A stretch of 27,770 nt of DNA from SpSt-1165 sp964391725 (lineage in GTDB: Bacteria; Chloroflexota; Anaerolineae; Anaerolineales; Anaerolineaceae): positions 1 through 27,770 of the forward strand of contig CAYMNB010000028.1 in assembly GCA_964391725.1 (NCBI GenBank), read 5' to 3'. Positions 9,330-16,967 of the stretch are shown piece by piece. A model generated the notes under the pieces. It worked only from the letters and a program-made list of their open reading frames with translations, was not told where the DNA came from and ran no database searches. Made by a program: the position numbers and the translations under genes. Numbering within the stretch: position 1 is the first letter of the stretch; the number at the start of each line of letters is the position of its first letter.

Positions 9330-9996
9330 CAAACACGGGAAAAAGATTATTGCATTGGTTTTCTGGCTGGTGCTGCTGGTTGCTTACCAGTATTACGCCA
9401 ACGAAAACGGTCTGACGTATTTCCAGGTCATGCAGCGCTTTGTCAATTTCATGGCACAAACGGCGTGGGGGCCTGCAATTTACTTCGTGCTTTACGCCAT
9501 TCGCCCATTGATACTGTTTCCCGCATCGGTGTTATCAATGGCTGGTGGTTTTTTATTTGGCCCAATCCCGGGGGTTTTATACACCATCCTCGCCAGCAAT
9601 GTATCATCCTCTGTGGTGTTTTACATCGGCTATTTTTTTGGGCAGGATGTGATCCACCATGAATCCTCAAAAAATATCGTAACACGGTATGCCGGTCGTT
9701 TGCGGCAGCATAGCTTTGAGACAGCCCTCATCATGCGGTTTGTGTTTATCCCCTATGATTTGGTCAGCATACTTTCAGGGTTTTTACAAATACGATGGGT
9801 TCCGTTCATCTTGGCAACAATGTTGGGGTCAATTCCCGGCACTATCACTTTCGTTTTAGCGGGTGCATCATTGGAATTTTTCGAAGGAAATTTACCCAAA
9901 ATGAACCCCACCACATTATTAATATCCTTTGGAGCTTTCCTGGTCAGCCTGGGATTGTCGCGACTATTTAAAAAACAAGAAGAGGTAAAGGCATGA
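9292..9996 (+). CDS. TVP38/TMEM64 (VTT/DedA-like) membrane protein
   Basis: This 234-residue polytopic membrane protein belongs to the VTT domain superfamily; relatives include DedA proteins and eukaryotic TMEM41B/VMP1, which are lipid scramblases. A first transmembrane segment lies at about 20-38. The conserved core IRPLILFPASVLSMAGGFLFG (about 69-89) has the RPL...FP and AGG.LFG signatures. The second re-entrant motif is seen in MRFVFIPYDLVSILSGF (about 145-161), and a last hydrophobic segment lies at about 205-225. The start overlaps the upstream gene by 38 bp, and the stop overlaps the next start by 4 bp (ATGA). Linkage to a phosphatidyltransferase and a flavoprotein suggests lipid transport or membrane redox; the exact role is unknown. 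Confidence 0.92.
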   Translation: MSKESLASKPWLNKHGKKIIALVFWLVLLVAYQYYANENGLTYFQVMQRFVNFMAQTAWGPAIYFVLYAIRPLILFPASVLSMAGGFLFGPIPGVLYTILASNVSSSVVFYIGYFFGQDVIHHESSKNIVTRYAGRLRQHSFETALIMRFVFIPYDLVSILSGFLQIRWVPFILATMLGSIPGTITFVLAGASLEFFEGNLPKMNPTTLLISFGAFLVSLGLSRLFKKQEEVKA

Positions 9997-11402
9997 ATAT
10001 GAAGAATTATCAAAACATCGTCATCGGCGCTGGATCTGGCGGGTTAACGGTTGCGTCTGGTCTTGCCAACCTGGGGAAGCAAGTCCTGCTTGTTGAAGCA
10101 AGTCATGTGGGGGGAGACTGTACCAATGTGGGTTGTGTGCCCTCGAAAACTTTGATTCATCTAGCCAAACAATTTCATCCCGGAATGGACGCCAACAAGG
10201 TGTTGGCAGAAGTGACCCGCAAACGAAATTGGCTGCGCGATAAAGAAACCGAGGAAATGCAACATCATCCAAATATAGATTTTGTTCAGGGTTATGCGAA
10301 GTTCGTCAGCGCCAATGAAATAGAGGTGACAGGACCGGACGAAAGTGTTCAGCATTTCAACGCCGATCGCTTTTTCATCGCCACAGGGGCGCGCCCGCGG
10401 ATTGTAGAAGTTCCCGGTCTGGCGGCAGAGCAAATACTGACCAATGAATCGATCTTTGACCTAACCCGCCTGCCCCATCACCTGGCAATTATCGGAGCTG
10501 GCATCATTGCAATTGAACTGGCGTTTGCCTTTCGCAAATTGGGCGCCAAAGTGACATTGATCTCGTTGGATGAACGCGTGCTGCCCAGGTATCCGCTGGA
10601 AGTTTCGCAAGCTATTCAACCTGAGCTTGAAAAACGCGGCATACGCGTACACTTTCAGGCAACCAGCGATCATTACGAAGAAGACACCCGCACGCTCTTC
10701 GCCAGGCGGCATGACGAGGTATTTCCGATTGAAGACGTAGATCAGGTGTTGCTCGCCATCGGCAGAGTTCGCAATATCGATCACCTGGATTTAGAAAAGG
10801 CAGGAGTCGACTTTGACCGCCGCGGTATCAAGATAGACGGTTTTGGCCGCACCAACGTGAAAGGGATATATGCAATCGGGGATGTAACCCCCACCTCAGC
10901 GTTCACCCACTCTGCCAATGCACAGGGGCGGCGTGTCGTTCAAAAGGTTTTATACCCATTTTTGCCCGCTTCCAAAAAAGAGCCTCTGTATCCAACCTCC
11001 ACATTCAGCGACCCTGAAATCGCCACAGTTGGTATGACTCGCCATCAAATCGAAGAGAAATTTCATCCGCATCTGACTCTATCCTTGCGAATTGACCTCA
11101 AAGAGATCGATCGGGGGTATACTGATGACGTCGAACATGGATTTATCCTGCTTGATGTGATGCGCTTGACAGGTAGAATTCTCGGTGCCACCATTGTTGC
11201 CCCACAGGCGTCAGAAATGATCTCATTGTTTACCCTGGCGATCACCCGGCGGGTATCGATGTATAAACTATACCGCCAGGTTTACCCTTATCCGACATTT
11301 TCGTCCGCCATCCAGAAAATTTCAGATGCCTTTATGAGAGAGACACTCCCTCATATTATGCGTGAATTCAAAACCTACCTGCGGTATAGAATTTTTGGAT
11401 GA
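9993..11402 (+). CDS. Mercuric-reductase-like FAD-dependent disulfide oxidoreductase
   Basis: This is a class I pyridine-nucleotide disulfide oxidoreductase of 469 residues, the usual length. It has the FAD-binding GAGSGG (12-17), the redox pair GGDCTNVGC (C43, C48), an NAD(P)-binding glycine motif IIGAGIIAIE in the middle, and AIGDVTP for the second FAD contact. The interface motif, normally HPTxSE with catalytic His and Glu, reads YPTFSS near the C terminus, so both residues are replaced. MerA also has Tyr there, but this protein lacks MerA's C-terminal vicinal cysteines and its heavy-metal domain, and no mer genes are nearby. Mercury reduction is therefore unlikely. The start overlaps the VTT gene by 4 bp. 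Such flavoproteins often accompany or are fused to VTT proteins (recollection). Substrate unknown. Confidence 0.92.
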   Translation: MNMKNYQNIVIGAGSGGLTVASGLANLGKQVLLVEASHVGGDCTNVGCVPSKTLIHLAKQFHPGMDANKVLAEVTRKRNWLRDKETEEMQHHPNIDFVQGYAKFVSANEIEVTGPDESVQHFNADRFFIATGARPRIVEVPGLAAEQILTNESIFDLTRLPHHLAIIGAGIIAIELAFAFRKLGAKVTLISLDERVLPRYPLEVSQAIQPELEKRGIRVHFQATSDHYEEDTRTLFARRHDEVFPIEDVDQVLLAIGRVRNIDHLDLEKAGVDFDRRGIKIDGFGRTNVKGIYAIGDVTPTSAFTHSANAQGRRVVQKVLYPFLPASKKEPLYPTSTFSDPEIATVGMTRHQIEEKFHPHLTLSLRIDLKEIDRGYTDDVEHGFILLDVMRLTGRILGATIVAPQASEMISLFTLAITRRVSMYKLYRQVYPYPTFSSAIQKISDAFMRETLPHIMREFKTYLRYRIFG

Positions 11403-11421
11403 TGGGGTAAGAATATGATTG

Positions 11422-11442
11422 TTATCATCGTCAAATTGATAA
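11422..11442. promoter_or_regulatory. Inverted repeat upstream of the ABC importer operon
   Basis: TTATCA (11422-11427) and TGATAA (11437-11442) form a perfect 6-bp inverted repeat with a 9-nt centre. It lies 29 bp before the substrate-binding protein gene in AT-rich DNA. It could be an operator; no clear -35/-10 pair is visible here. Confidence 0.3.
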
Positions 11443-11471
11443 GATAATTATTAAGTAGATAAGAGGAAAAA

Positions 11472-12728
11472 ATGAAAAAATTATTGGTATTTTCACTGCT
11501 TCTAACTGTTGCATTGGGAGCCTGCAGCGTTTTGGGCAGCAGCGCACAACCCTCTTCGGTTGAATATGACATCAATGACTGGGATAGTGTTTTGGAAGCT
11601 GCCAGAGGGCAAACGGTTAACTGGTATCTGTGGGGCGGCTCTGAGTCCATTAACGATTTTGTGGATAGCCTGTATGGAGAAGCCCTGAAGGAACGCTATG
11701 ACATCACCTTGAACAGAGTTCCCGTAGCGGATACTGTTGATGTGGTCAACCAGGTGCTAAGTGAAAAACAAGCCGGAAAAGATCCTGGCTCTGTCGATCT
11801 GATCTGGATCAATGGTGAAAATTTTGCCACCTTGAAACAGGCTGACATGCTTCTGCCTGCATGGGCAGACAAATTGCCCAACAGTTCTTTGGTTGATTGG
11901 GACAACCCGGCTATTAACCGTGATTTTGGCACCCCGGTTGATTTTCAGGAGAGCCCATGGTCATCTGCGCAATTCCAATTGGTCTATGATTCGGCGCGGA
12001 TGTCAGAAGAAGATTTACCGCGTTCTTATACCGAATTGCAGGACTGGGTTAAACAGAATCCGGGGCGCTTCACTTATATTGCGCCAGGTCCGGGGGCATT
12101 CCAGGGAACACGCTTTGTCAAAGGTGCTCTTTATGAAGTCAGCGGCAAAGTGGAAGAATGGGGAACCTTCGACCAGGCCCTTTGGGATGAATATTCGCCC
12201 TTGCTATGGGACTACTTTAATGACATCAAGCCCTATTTGTGGCGTGAGGGTGAAACCTATCCCAAAGATGAAAATGAATTGCACAGTTTATTCGCCAACC
12301 AAGAAATTGATTTCAGTATTACCCAAGCCATCGTTGGTGCTGGCGCCTTGATCGAACAAGGCCTGGTACCAGACACTGCGCGTGCGTTTGTGTTCGATAA
12401 CTATATGATCGGCGATTTTAATTATGTGGCTATTCCGGTCAACGCGCCTAATACAGCGGCAGCGCTGGTATTGGCGAATCTGATCCTTAACCCTGAACTG
12501 CAAGCAGTCCACATTTTGCCAGAAAATGGCTTCGGACTGGGTTTTGGCATCGACATCAATCGTGTGACTGACCAGGACGTGTTGAAAATACTACTGGATG
12601 CATCCCAACGATTGGGCGTTGCTGCAACTGATCCCGCTGATCTGGCAAAATCCCTGGTAGGTGATACCGCGGCGCAATACCAGGGCCTGGTAGAAGACGG
12701 TTGGCGCGAGTTCGTCCTACAGAAGTAA
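11472..12728 (+). CDS. ABC transporter substrate-binding lipoprotein, YnjB type
   Basis: This extracytoplasmic solute-binding protein (418 residues) has a lipoprotein signal: a basic start, a hydrophobic core and lipobox L15-G-A-C18, so it should be anchored by Cys18. WYLWGGSESIN near residues 52-62 and SVDLIWINGENFATLK (about 111-126) match E. coli YnjB closely, as I recall that sequence. The subfamily is related to iron(III), thiamine and polyamine binders, but its ligand is not established. It is preceded by AGAGGA and followed, 5 bp later, by the first permease gene. It may read on from the flavoprotein gene, 69 bp upstream. Confidence 0.92.
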   Translation: MKKLLVFSLLLTVALGACSVLGSSAQPSSVEYDINDWDSVLEAARGQTVNWYLWGGSESINDFVDSLYGEALKERYDITLNRVPVADTVDVVNQVLSEKQAGKDPGSVDLIWINGENFATLKQADMLLPAWADKLPNSSLVDWDNPAINRDFGTPVDFQESPWSSAQFQLVYDSARMSEEDLPRSYTELQDWVKQNPGRFTYIAPGPGAFQGTRFVKGALYEVSGKVEEWGTFDQALWDEYSPLLWDYFNDIKPYLWREGETYPKDENELHSLFANQEIDFSITQAIVGAGALIEQGLVPDTARAFVFDNYMIGDFNYVAIPVNAPNTAAALVLANLILNPELQAVHILPENGFGLGFGIDINRVTDQDVLKILLDASQRLGVAATDPADLAKSLVGDTAAQYQGLVEDGWREFVLQK

Positions 12729-12733
12729 ATTCT

Positions 12734-13615
12734 ATGTTCAAGAGATTAAACCTGTCTCCTTCCTGGATACGATTGGCCCCAGCCATACTAATCATCAGTG
12801 TGTTGTTTGGGGCCAGTATCCTTTTTGGATTGGCGCAAAGTTTTGGGATGATGACCGGCACCCAGCAGGAAACTATCAGCCTTGCCGCCTATCAGAGTGT
12901 TTTCAGTGGTCAGGGACCTGCAGGGCGTGAGTTCTGGTCTTCTTTCTGGTTTTCTTTGTGGGTAGCCACCGCATCTACCTTTTTCTCTGCCATCGGAGCA
13001 CTGGCTGTCGCCATCTGGCTCTCTGATCGTAAAAAGAAATCTCAACAAATCGACACCTTGGCGTTAAACTGGAACATGGCATTTCCCCACCTGGTGTGGG
13101 CGATCGCCCTGTTATTGTTCTTCTCTCAGAGCGGTTTTCTGGCGCGCCTGTCTGCCACATTCGGCTTCATACAAACGCCTGCTGAATTTCCCGTCCTGGT
13201 GCTTGATCGATTTGGCATTGGAATCATTATCGATTATGTAACCAAAGAAATTCCATTTCTGACTTTGATCCTGCTGGCAGTTTTACGCTCTCAGGCAGAG
13301 AACCTGGATGTTGTCGCTGAGAATTTGGGGGCATCCCGTTGGCAGCAACTGCGTTTTGTGACCATTCCCCAGGTTATGCCAGCTTTGTCAGCAGGTTCTT
13401 TGATCGTCTTTGGTTTCATATTCAGCGCTTTTGAAGTGCCAGCCATCCTGGGGGTCCGTTACCCGCGTATGCTGCCCGTGTTAGCGCTTGATTTTTTCCT
13501 GAATCAGGACTTAAATAGGCGGGCAGAAGGCATGGTGATAAGTTTTGTCATCACTGTCTTCGTTATTATTGTCGCCATTTTAAGTCAAAAGCAGGAGAAA
13601 GGTACTCAGCAGTGA
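12734..13615 (+). CDS. ABC transporter permease (YnjC N-terminal-half-like)
   Basis: This is an inner-membrane permease of the binding-protein-dependent type, 293 residues with about six transmembrane segments (first at about 13-35). The EAA coupling loop is clear: the segment NLGASRWQQLRFVTIPQVMP near residues 204-223 contacts the ATPase. The start is the ATG at 12734; the reading frame is open further upstream, but that would overlap the lipoprotein gene and there is no ribosome site. E. coli YnjC is one long protein with two permease halves, and here the halves are separate genes. The TGA stop overlaps the next gene's ATG (TGATG). Confidence 0.92.
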   Translation: MFKRLNLSPSWIRLAPAILIISVLFGASILFGLAQSFGMMTGTQQETISLAAYQSVFSGQGPAGREFWSSFWFSLWVATASTFFSAIGALAVAIWLSDRKKKSQQIDTLALNWNMAFPHLVWAIALLLFFSQSGFLARLSATFGFIQTPAEFPVLVLDRFGIGIIIDYVTKEIPFLTLILLAVLRSQAENLDVVAENLGASRWQQLRFVTIPQVMPALSAGSLIVFGFIFSAFEVPAILGVRYPRMLPVLALDFFLNQDLNRRAEGMVISFVITVFVIIVAILSQKQEKGTQQ

Positions 13616-14409
13616 TGAAAAAAGCCTCCTTTATTGCCTTTCGTGTGGTTTTGTATGCCATTCTGATCGCGCCCCTGTTTTTATTCGGCCTCTATGCATT
13701 TTCTGAGCGCTGGTTCTTTCCTGCACCTCTGCCCACCCAATGGACAGCCAGCATATTTACCCGCATCATCACAAATTCTCGAACCACTGCCGGCTTATCA
13801 GCCAGCCTGAGCCTTGCCCTGATCGTCACTGTATTGTCATTAATCATTGGGTATCCGGCTGCCCGTGTCCTGGGTACGAAGGTGTTTCGGGGCAGATCGC
13901 TGGCCTGGTTAATTTTCTTCATCCCTACTGTGGTGCCGCCGCTTGCCATTGGGATGGGCCTGAACATCCTGTTTCTGCGCCTCGGTTGGTCAGGAACTAT
14001 GTTTGGGGTTGTACTGGCCCACCTTGTACCCACCTTGCCCTACACCATCTTCACACTTTCCGGCGTATTTTCCCGTTTTGATGAAAACTATGAGCTTCAA
14101 GCACTGGTACTGGGCTCAAGCCGTCTGCGAATCTTTTTGACAATCACCCTCAGGCTCATTTTACCCGGACTGGTGGTTGCCTCTCTCTTCGCCTTTCTCA
14201 TCTCATGGAGCCAATATTTACTGACCCTGTTGATTGGCGGGGGCAAAATTCTCACCATTCCCATGTTGTTGTTTTCAGCTGTTTCGGGTGGCAACCCGAC
14301 CTCCATCGCAGCCTATTCATTGATCTTCGTTGCCCCCCCCGTAATCATGATCGCGGCATCGGCGCGTTTTCTGACACAACATGGAAATACCATCAGGGAG
14401 CAGTACTAA
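13615..14409 (+). CDS. ABC transporter permease (YnjC C-terminal-half-like)
   Basis: The second permease of the importer has 264 residues and about six transmembrane segments. Its EAA loop is the stretch around ELQALVLGSSRLRIFLTITL with LILPG just after it (roughly residues 153-178). The ATG at 13615 overlaps the upstream TGA, so translation is probably coupled; a GTG one codon earlier is possible. The stop TAA shares its last base with the ATG of the ATPase gene (TAATG). Together with the first permease it would form a heterodimeric channel. Confidence 0.92.
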   Translation: MKKASFIAFRVVLYAILIAPLFLFGLYAFSERWFFPAPLPTQWTASIFTRIITNSRTTAGLSASLSLALIVTVLSLIIGYPAARVLGTKVFRGRSLAWLIFFIPTVVPPLAIGMGLNILFLRLGWSGTMFGVVLAHLVPTLPYTIFTLSGVFSRFDENYELQALVLGSSRLRIFLTITLRLILPGLVVASLFAFLISWSQYLLTLLIGGGKILTIPMLLFSAVSGGNPTSIAAYSLIFVAPPVIMIAASARFLTQHGNTIREQY

Positions 14410-15455
14410 TGACCAACATCGAATTGGTAAACTTGAAGAAAACCTATCCTGGCGGCGAAACACCAGTTTTAAATCACCTGTCGCTGACAATTCATTCAGG
14501 CGAAATGATGGCCTTGCTGGGTCCATCAGGCAGCGGTAAATCCACCATTCTTAAATTGATTACCGGCATTGAAACGCCTGATGAGGGTGACATTTTGTTT
14601 GATGGTGAAAGTATTCTGCCTATTGCCCCAAACAAACGTGGAGCAATCCTGATGTTTCAAAAGGCATACCTGTTTCCGTTCTTGAGTGTGGAAGATAATA
14701 TCGGATTCGGCATGAAAGTAAGGGGGGACAATGCCAAAACTATTCGGGCTGAAGTGAGAAAGATGTTGGATTTAATCGGTCTGCCTGGTTTTGAGAAGCG
14801 CAAGCCCTCTCAGCTTTCAGGTGGAGAGCAGCAAAGAGTAGCCCTTGCCAGGGCGCTGGTCTTGCAGCCAAGATCGATGTTGTTGGATGAGCCTCTCAGC
14901 AGCCTCGACACCGAGGTGAGGGTTAATTTACAGGAAGCTATCCGCCGCATTCAACGTGAGTTGGGAATCACCACCATTCTGGTCACACACGATCTGAATG
15001 AGGCCATGGGCATGGCTGACCGGGTTGCCCTGTTGTTGGATGGGCAGGTGGCGGCGGTCGATCAACCTATGCACCTGTATGCCCGTCCGCCCACCAAGCC
15101 AACGTCACGATTTGTTGGCATTACTACATTTCTGGAAGGGGAGTTAAAGCAAGGACATCTGGCTACTGAGCAAGGCACACTGACTGTGAACACGAATAGG
15201 CACCAGGCTGACTCGGCGGTTTTTGCCATACGGCCTGAACATATCCGCGTGCAGAAAGAACCGGGGCAAAACTCGATGGCAGGCTTGATCGCAGAGTGTA
15301 TATTCAGGGGGGATTACATCGAATACCAGGTGGCGGTTGACAAGCAAACCAGTATCCGTGCGAGGGTGCCTATGCCAGCACCGTTGATCGAACACGGACA
15401 GCAGGTATATATCTGCTTTCCCCCTGAATACCTGTTCGAGGTGGAACCAAATTAA
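14409..15455 (+). CDS. ABC transporter ATP-binding protein, YnjD/PotA type
   Basis: This is the cytoplasmic ATPase that drives the importer, 348 residues. All motifs are intact: Walker A GPSGSGKST (38-46), Q-loop Q84, signature LSGGEQ (136-141), Walker B MLLDE (157-161) and the switch His194 in VTHD. A C-terminal TOBE-like domain follows (RPEHIRVQ around 270-280), as in PotA, FbpC and related importers; E. coli YnjD is shorter. The start overlaps the permease stop by one base, with GGGAG about 8 nt upstream. The frame runs open further upstream within the permease gene, but family alignment places the start here. A strong terminator follows. Confidence 0.95.
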   Translation: MTNIELVNLKKTYPGGETPVLNHLSLTIHSGEMMALLGPSGSGKSTILKLITGIETPDEGDILFDGESILPIAPNKRGAILMFQKAYLFPFLSVEDNIGFGMKVRGDNAKTIRAEVRKMLDLIGLPGFEKRKPSQLSGGEQQRVALARALVLQPRSMLLDEPLSSLDTEVRVNLQEAIRRIQRELGITTILVTHDLNEAMGMADRVALLLDGQVAAVDQPMHLYARPPTKPTSRFVGITTFLEGELKQGHLATEQGTLTVNTNRHQADSAVFAIRPEHIRVQKEPGQNSMAGLIAECIFRGDYIEYQVAVDKQTSIRARVPMPAPLIEHGQQVYICFPPEYLFEVEPN

Positions 15456-15480
15456 TACACTGTCGGTCCTCAGTAAAGAA

Positions 15481-15516
15481 AAAGGTGAGAAGTTGTTTTT
15501 TTCTCACCTTTCTTTG
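15481..15516 (+). terminator. Rho-independent terminator after the ABC importer operon
   Basis: An 11-bp perfect inverted repeat (AAAGGTGAGAA at 15481-15491, complement at 15501-15511) surrounds a 9-nt T-rich loop and continues into TCTTTG. With A-rich flanks on the left and T-rich flanks on the right it can act in both directions. The minus-strand reductase gene converges here. Confidence 0.85.
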
Positions 15517-15536
15517 TGCAATACAATGACAAATGT

Positions 15537-16925
15537 TTATGTTGATTTTGTTCGCAGGTAACGGGTGACGACCTTTTTAACAATTTCAGAAAAGGTTGGG
15601 TAAATGAAAATCAGGTCTCCCAGTTCATGGATGGGCAATCTGAGTTTGATCGCCAGCGTGAAAAACTGAATCCATTCACCAGCGTGCTTGCCGATGGCAT
15701 CTGCCCCCAGGATGTGATCTTCTTCATCCAGTACAATTTTTACAAAGCCCTCGGTTTCGCTTTCGGTCTTGAAACGATCGATCGAACCGGTTTCAACCTG
15801 GAAGGTGTTCACCTTCTCAAATTTCTTCCTCGCCTGTTCCTCGTTTAGTCCAACATGCCCGATCTCGGGATCCATGAAGATAGCCCACGGGACAATCGAA
15901 AGGTCATTCAAGACATGGTTGCCAGAGATGATGTTTTCAAAAGCCACCTCCGCCTGATAAGAAGCCATGTGGGTGAATTTGGCCCTCGAGGCAACATCAC
16001 CAATGGCGTAGATGTTGGCGGCAGTAGTTTGGAGGTATTCGTTAGTCTCGATGCCATACTCGTTATAGGCGATACCGGCTTTCTCCAACGCCAGGCCGGC
16101 GGTGTTGGGAATACGCCCAAGGGCAGCAAAAATGCGCTCAACCACCATCTCCTTCTTTTCACCATCTTGCTCAAGAAAGAGGCGCACTTTTCCATCGGGA
16201 AGCGACTGACAATCAACGACGTGTGAATTGGTTAAAATCTTTATCCCCTCCCTGCGCAAAACTTCGCTTGCCAACTCACCAACTTGTTGATCGACGACAT
16301 GCAGGATACGCGAATTTCTATCGATGATACTCACCTCAGCGCCGAATCTTGCCAGTGCCTGCCCTAACTCGACAGAGATGACCCCGCCGCCAAGAAAGAC
16401 GACTGAAGAAGGAAGGTCGCGAATGTCCCAGAAGTTGTTGTTGGTTAACACATCAGGCATTTCACCACCACTGTGTGGTGCCATGCGCGGTGAAGAACCG
16501 GTGGCAATGATGGTGTTGCTTGCAGCAATGACATCATCCCCAATCTTTATTTGGGTAGGGCTGAGAAATTCCGCCCCATCAGCATGAATGTAGACATCGA
16601 TTCCCTGATCTTCAAACACAACCGGCTGCTCGTTTTGATACACACTCTGCACCACATCGTTGACATGCTCCATGACCCTGGCGAATTCTAACTGGTTGGT
16701 TTGATCTAACTCAGGCAGGCCCAGCCGCCGGGCATTCTGCATCGCATGGTACAGCTTGGCACTGCTGAGCAGGGTCTTACTGGGAACACAGCCGGCGTGG
16801 GTGCATTCACCGCCGATTTTGTCCTTTTCAAGCATGGCTACTTTATATCCATTGCGGTTGGCCGTCAGGGCTGCCACCAGGCCGCCGGAACCGGCTCCTA
16901 TTACTGCCAAATCGTATGTTTTCAT
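15537..16925 (-). CDS. Dihydrolipoamide dehydrogenase/mercuric-reductase-like flavoprotein
   Basis: This is a second class I disulfide oxidoreductase, 462 residues, distinct from the one at 9993. It has GAGSGG (10-15) for FAD, the redox pair GGECTHAGC (C41, C46), an NAD(P) motif FLGGGVISVELG in the middle, and AIGDVAS. The C-terminal interface motif reads YPTFSE: Glu is kept but the catalytic His is Tyr. It therefore probably does not act as a classical lipoamide dehydrogenase, and no 2-oxoacid dehydrogenase genes are nearby. The ATG at 16925 is preferred to one at 16955 because AAGGA lies 7 nt upstream. It follows the phosphotransferase-like gene by 42 bp on the same strand and shares a terminator region with the ABC operon. 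Confidence 0.92.
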   Translation of the reverse strand: MKTYDLAVIGAGSGGLVAALTANRNGYKVAMLEKDKIGGECTHAGCVPSKTLLSSAKLYHAMQNARRLGLPELDQTNQLEFARVMEHVNDVVQSVYQNEQPVVFEDQGIDVYIHADGAEFLSPTQIKIGDDVIAASNTIIATGSSPRMAPHSGGEMPDVLTNNNFWDIRDLPSSVVFLGGGVISVELGQALARFGAEVSIIDRNSRILHVVDQQVGELASEVLRREGIKILTNSHVVDCQSLPDGKVRLFLEQDGEKKEMVVERIFAALGRIPNTAGLALEKAGIAYNEYGIETNEYLQTTAANIYAIGDVASRAKFTHMASYQAEVAFENIISGNHVLNDLSIVPWAIFMDPEIGHVGLNEEQARKKFEKVNTFQVETGSIDRFKTESETEGFVKIVLDEEDHILGADAIGKHAGEWIQFFTLAIKLRLPIHELGDLIFIYPTFSEIVKKVVTRYLRTKST

Positions 16926-16967
16926 AAGTTTTTCCTTTTGATTAAATTTTTCCAATTTATTACTGCT

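Noticed and set aside
9993..11402. Mercuric reductase (merA) as a function
   Set aside because: No C-terminal vicinal cysteines, no heavy-metal domain, and no merR, merT or merP nearby. Tyr at the interface alone is not enough.
11893..12351. Plus-strand ORF of 152 codons inside the substrate-binding protein gene
   Set aside because: Out-of-frame reading of the lipoprotein gene, rich in Arg and Pro, with no family match.
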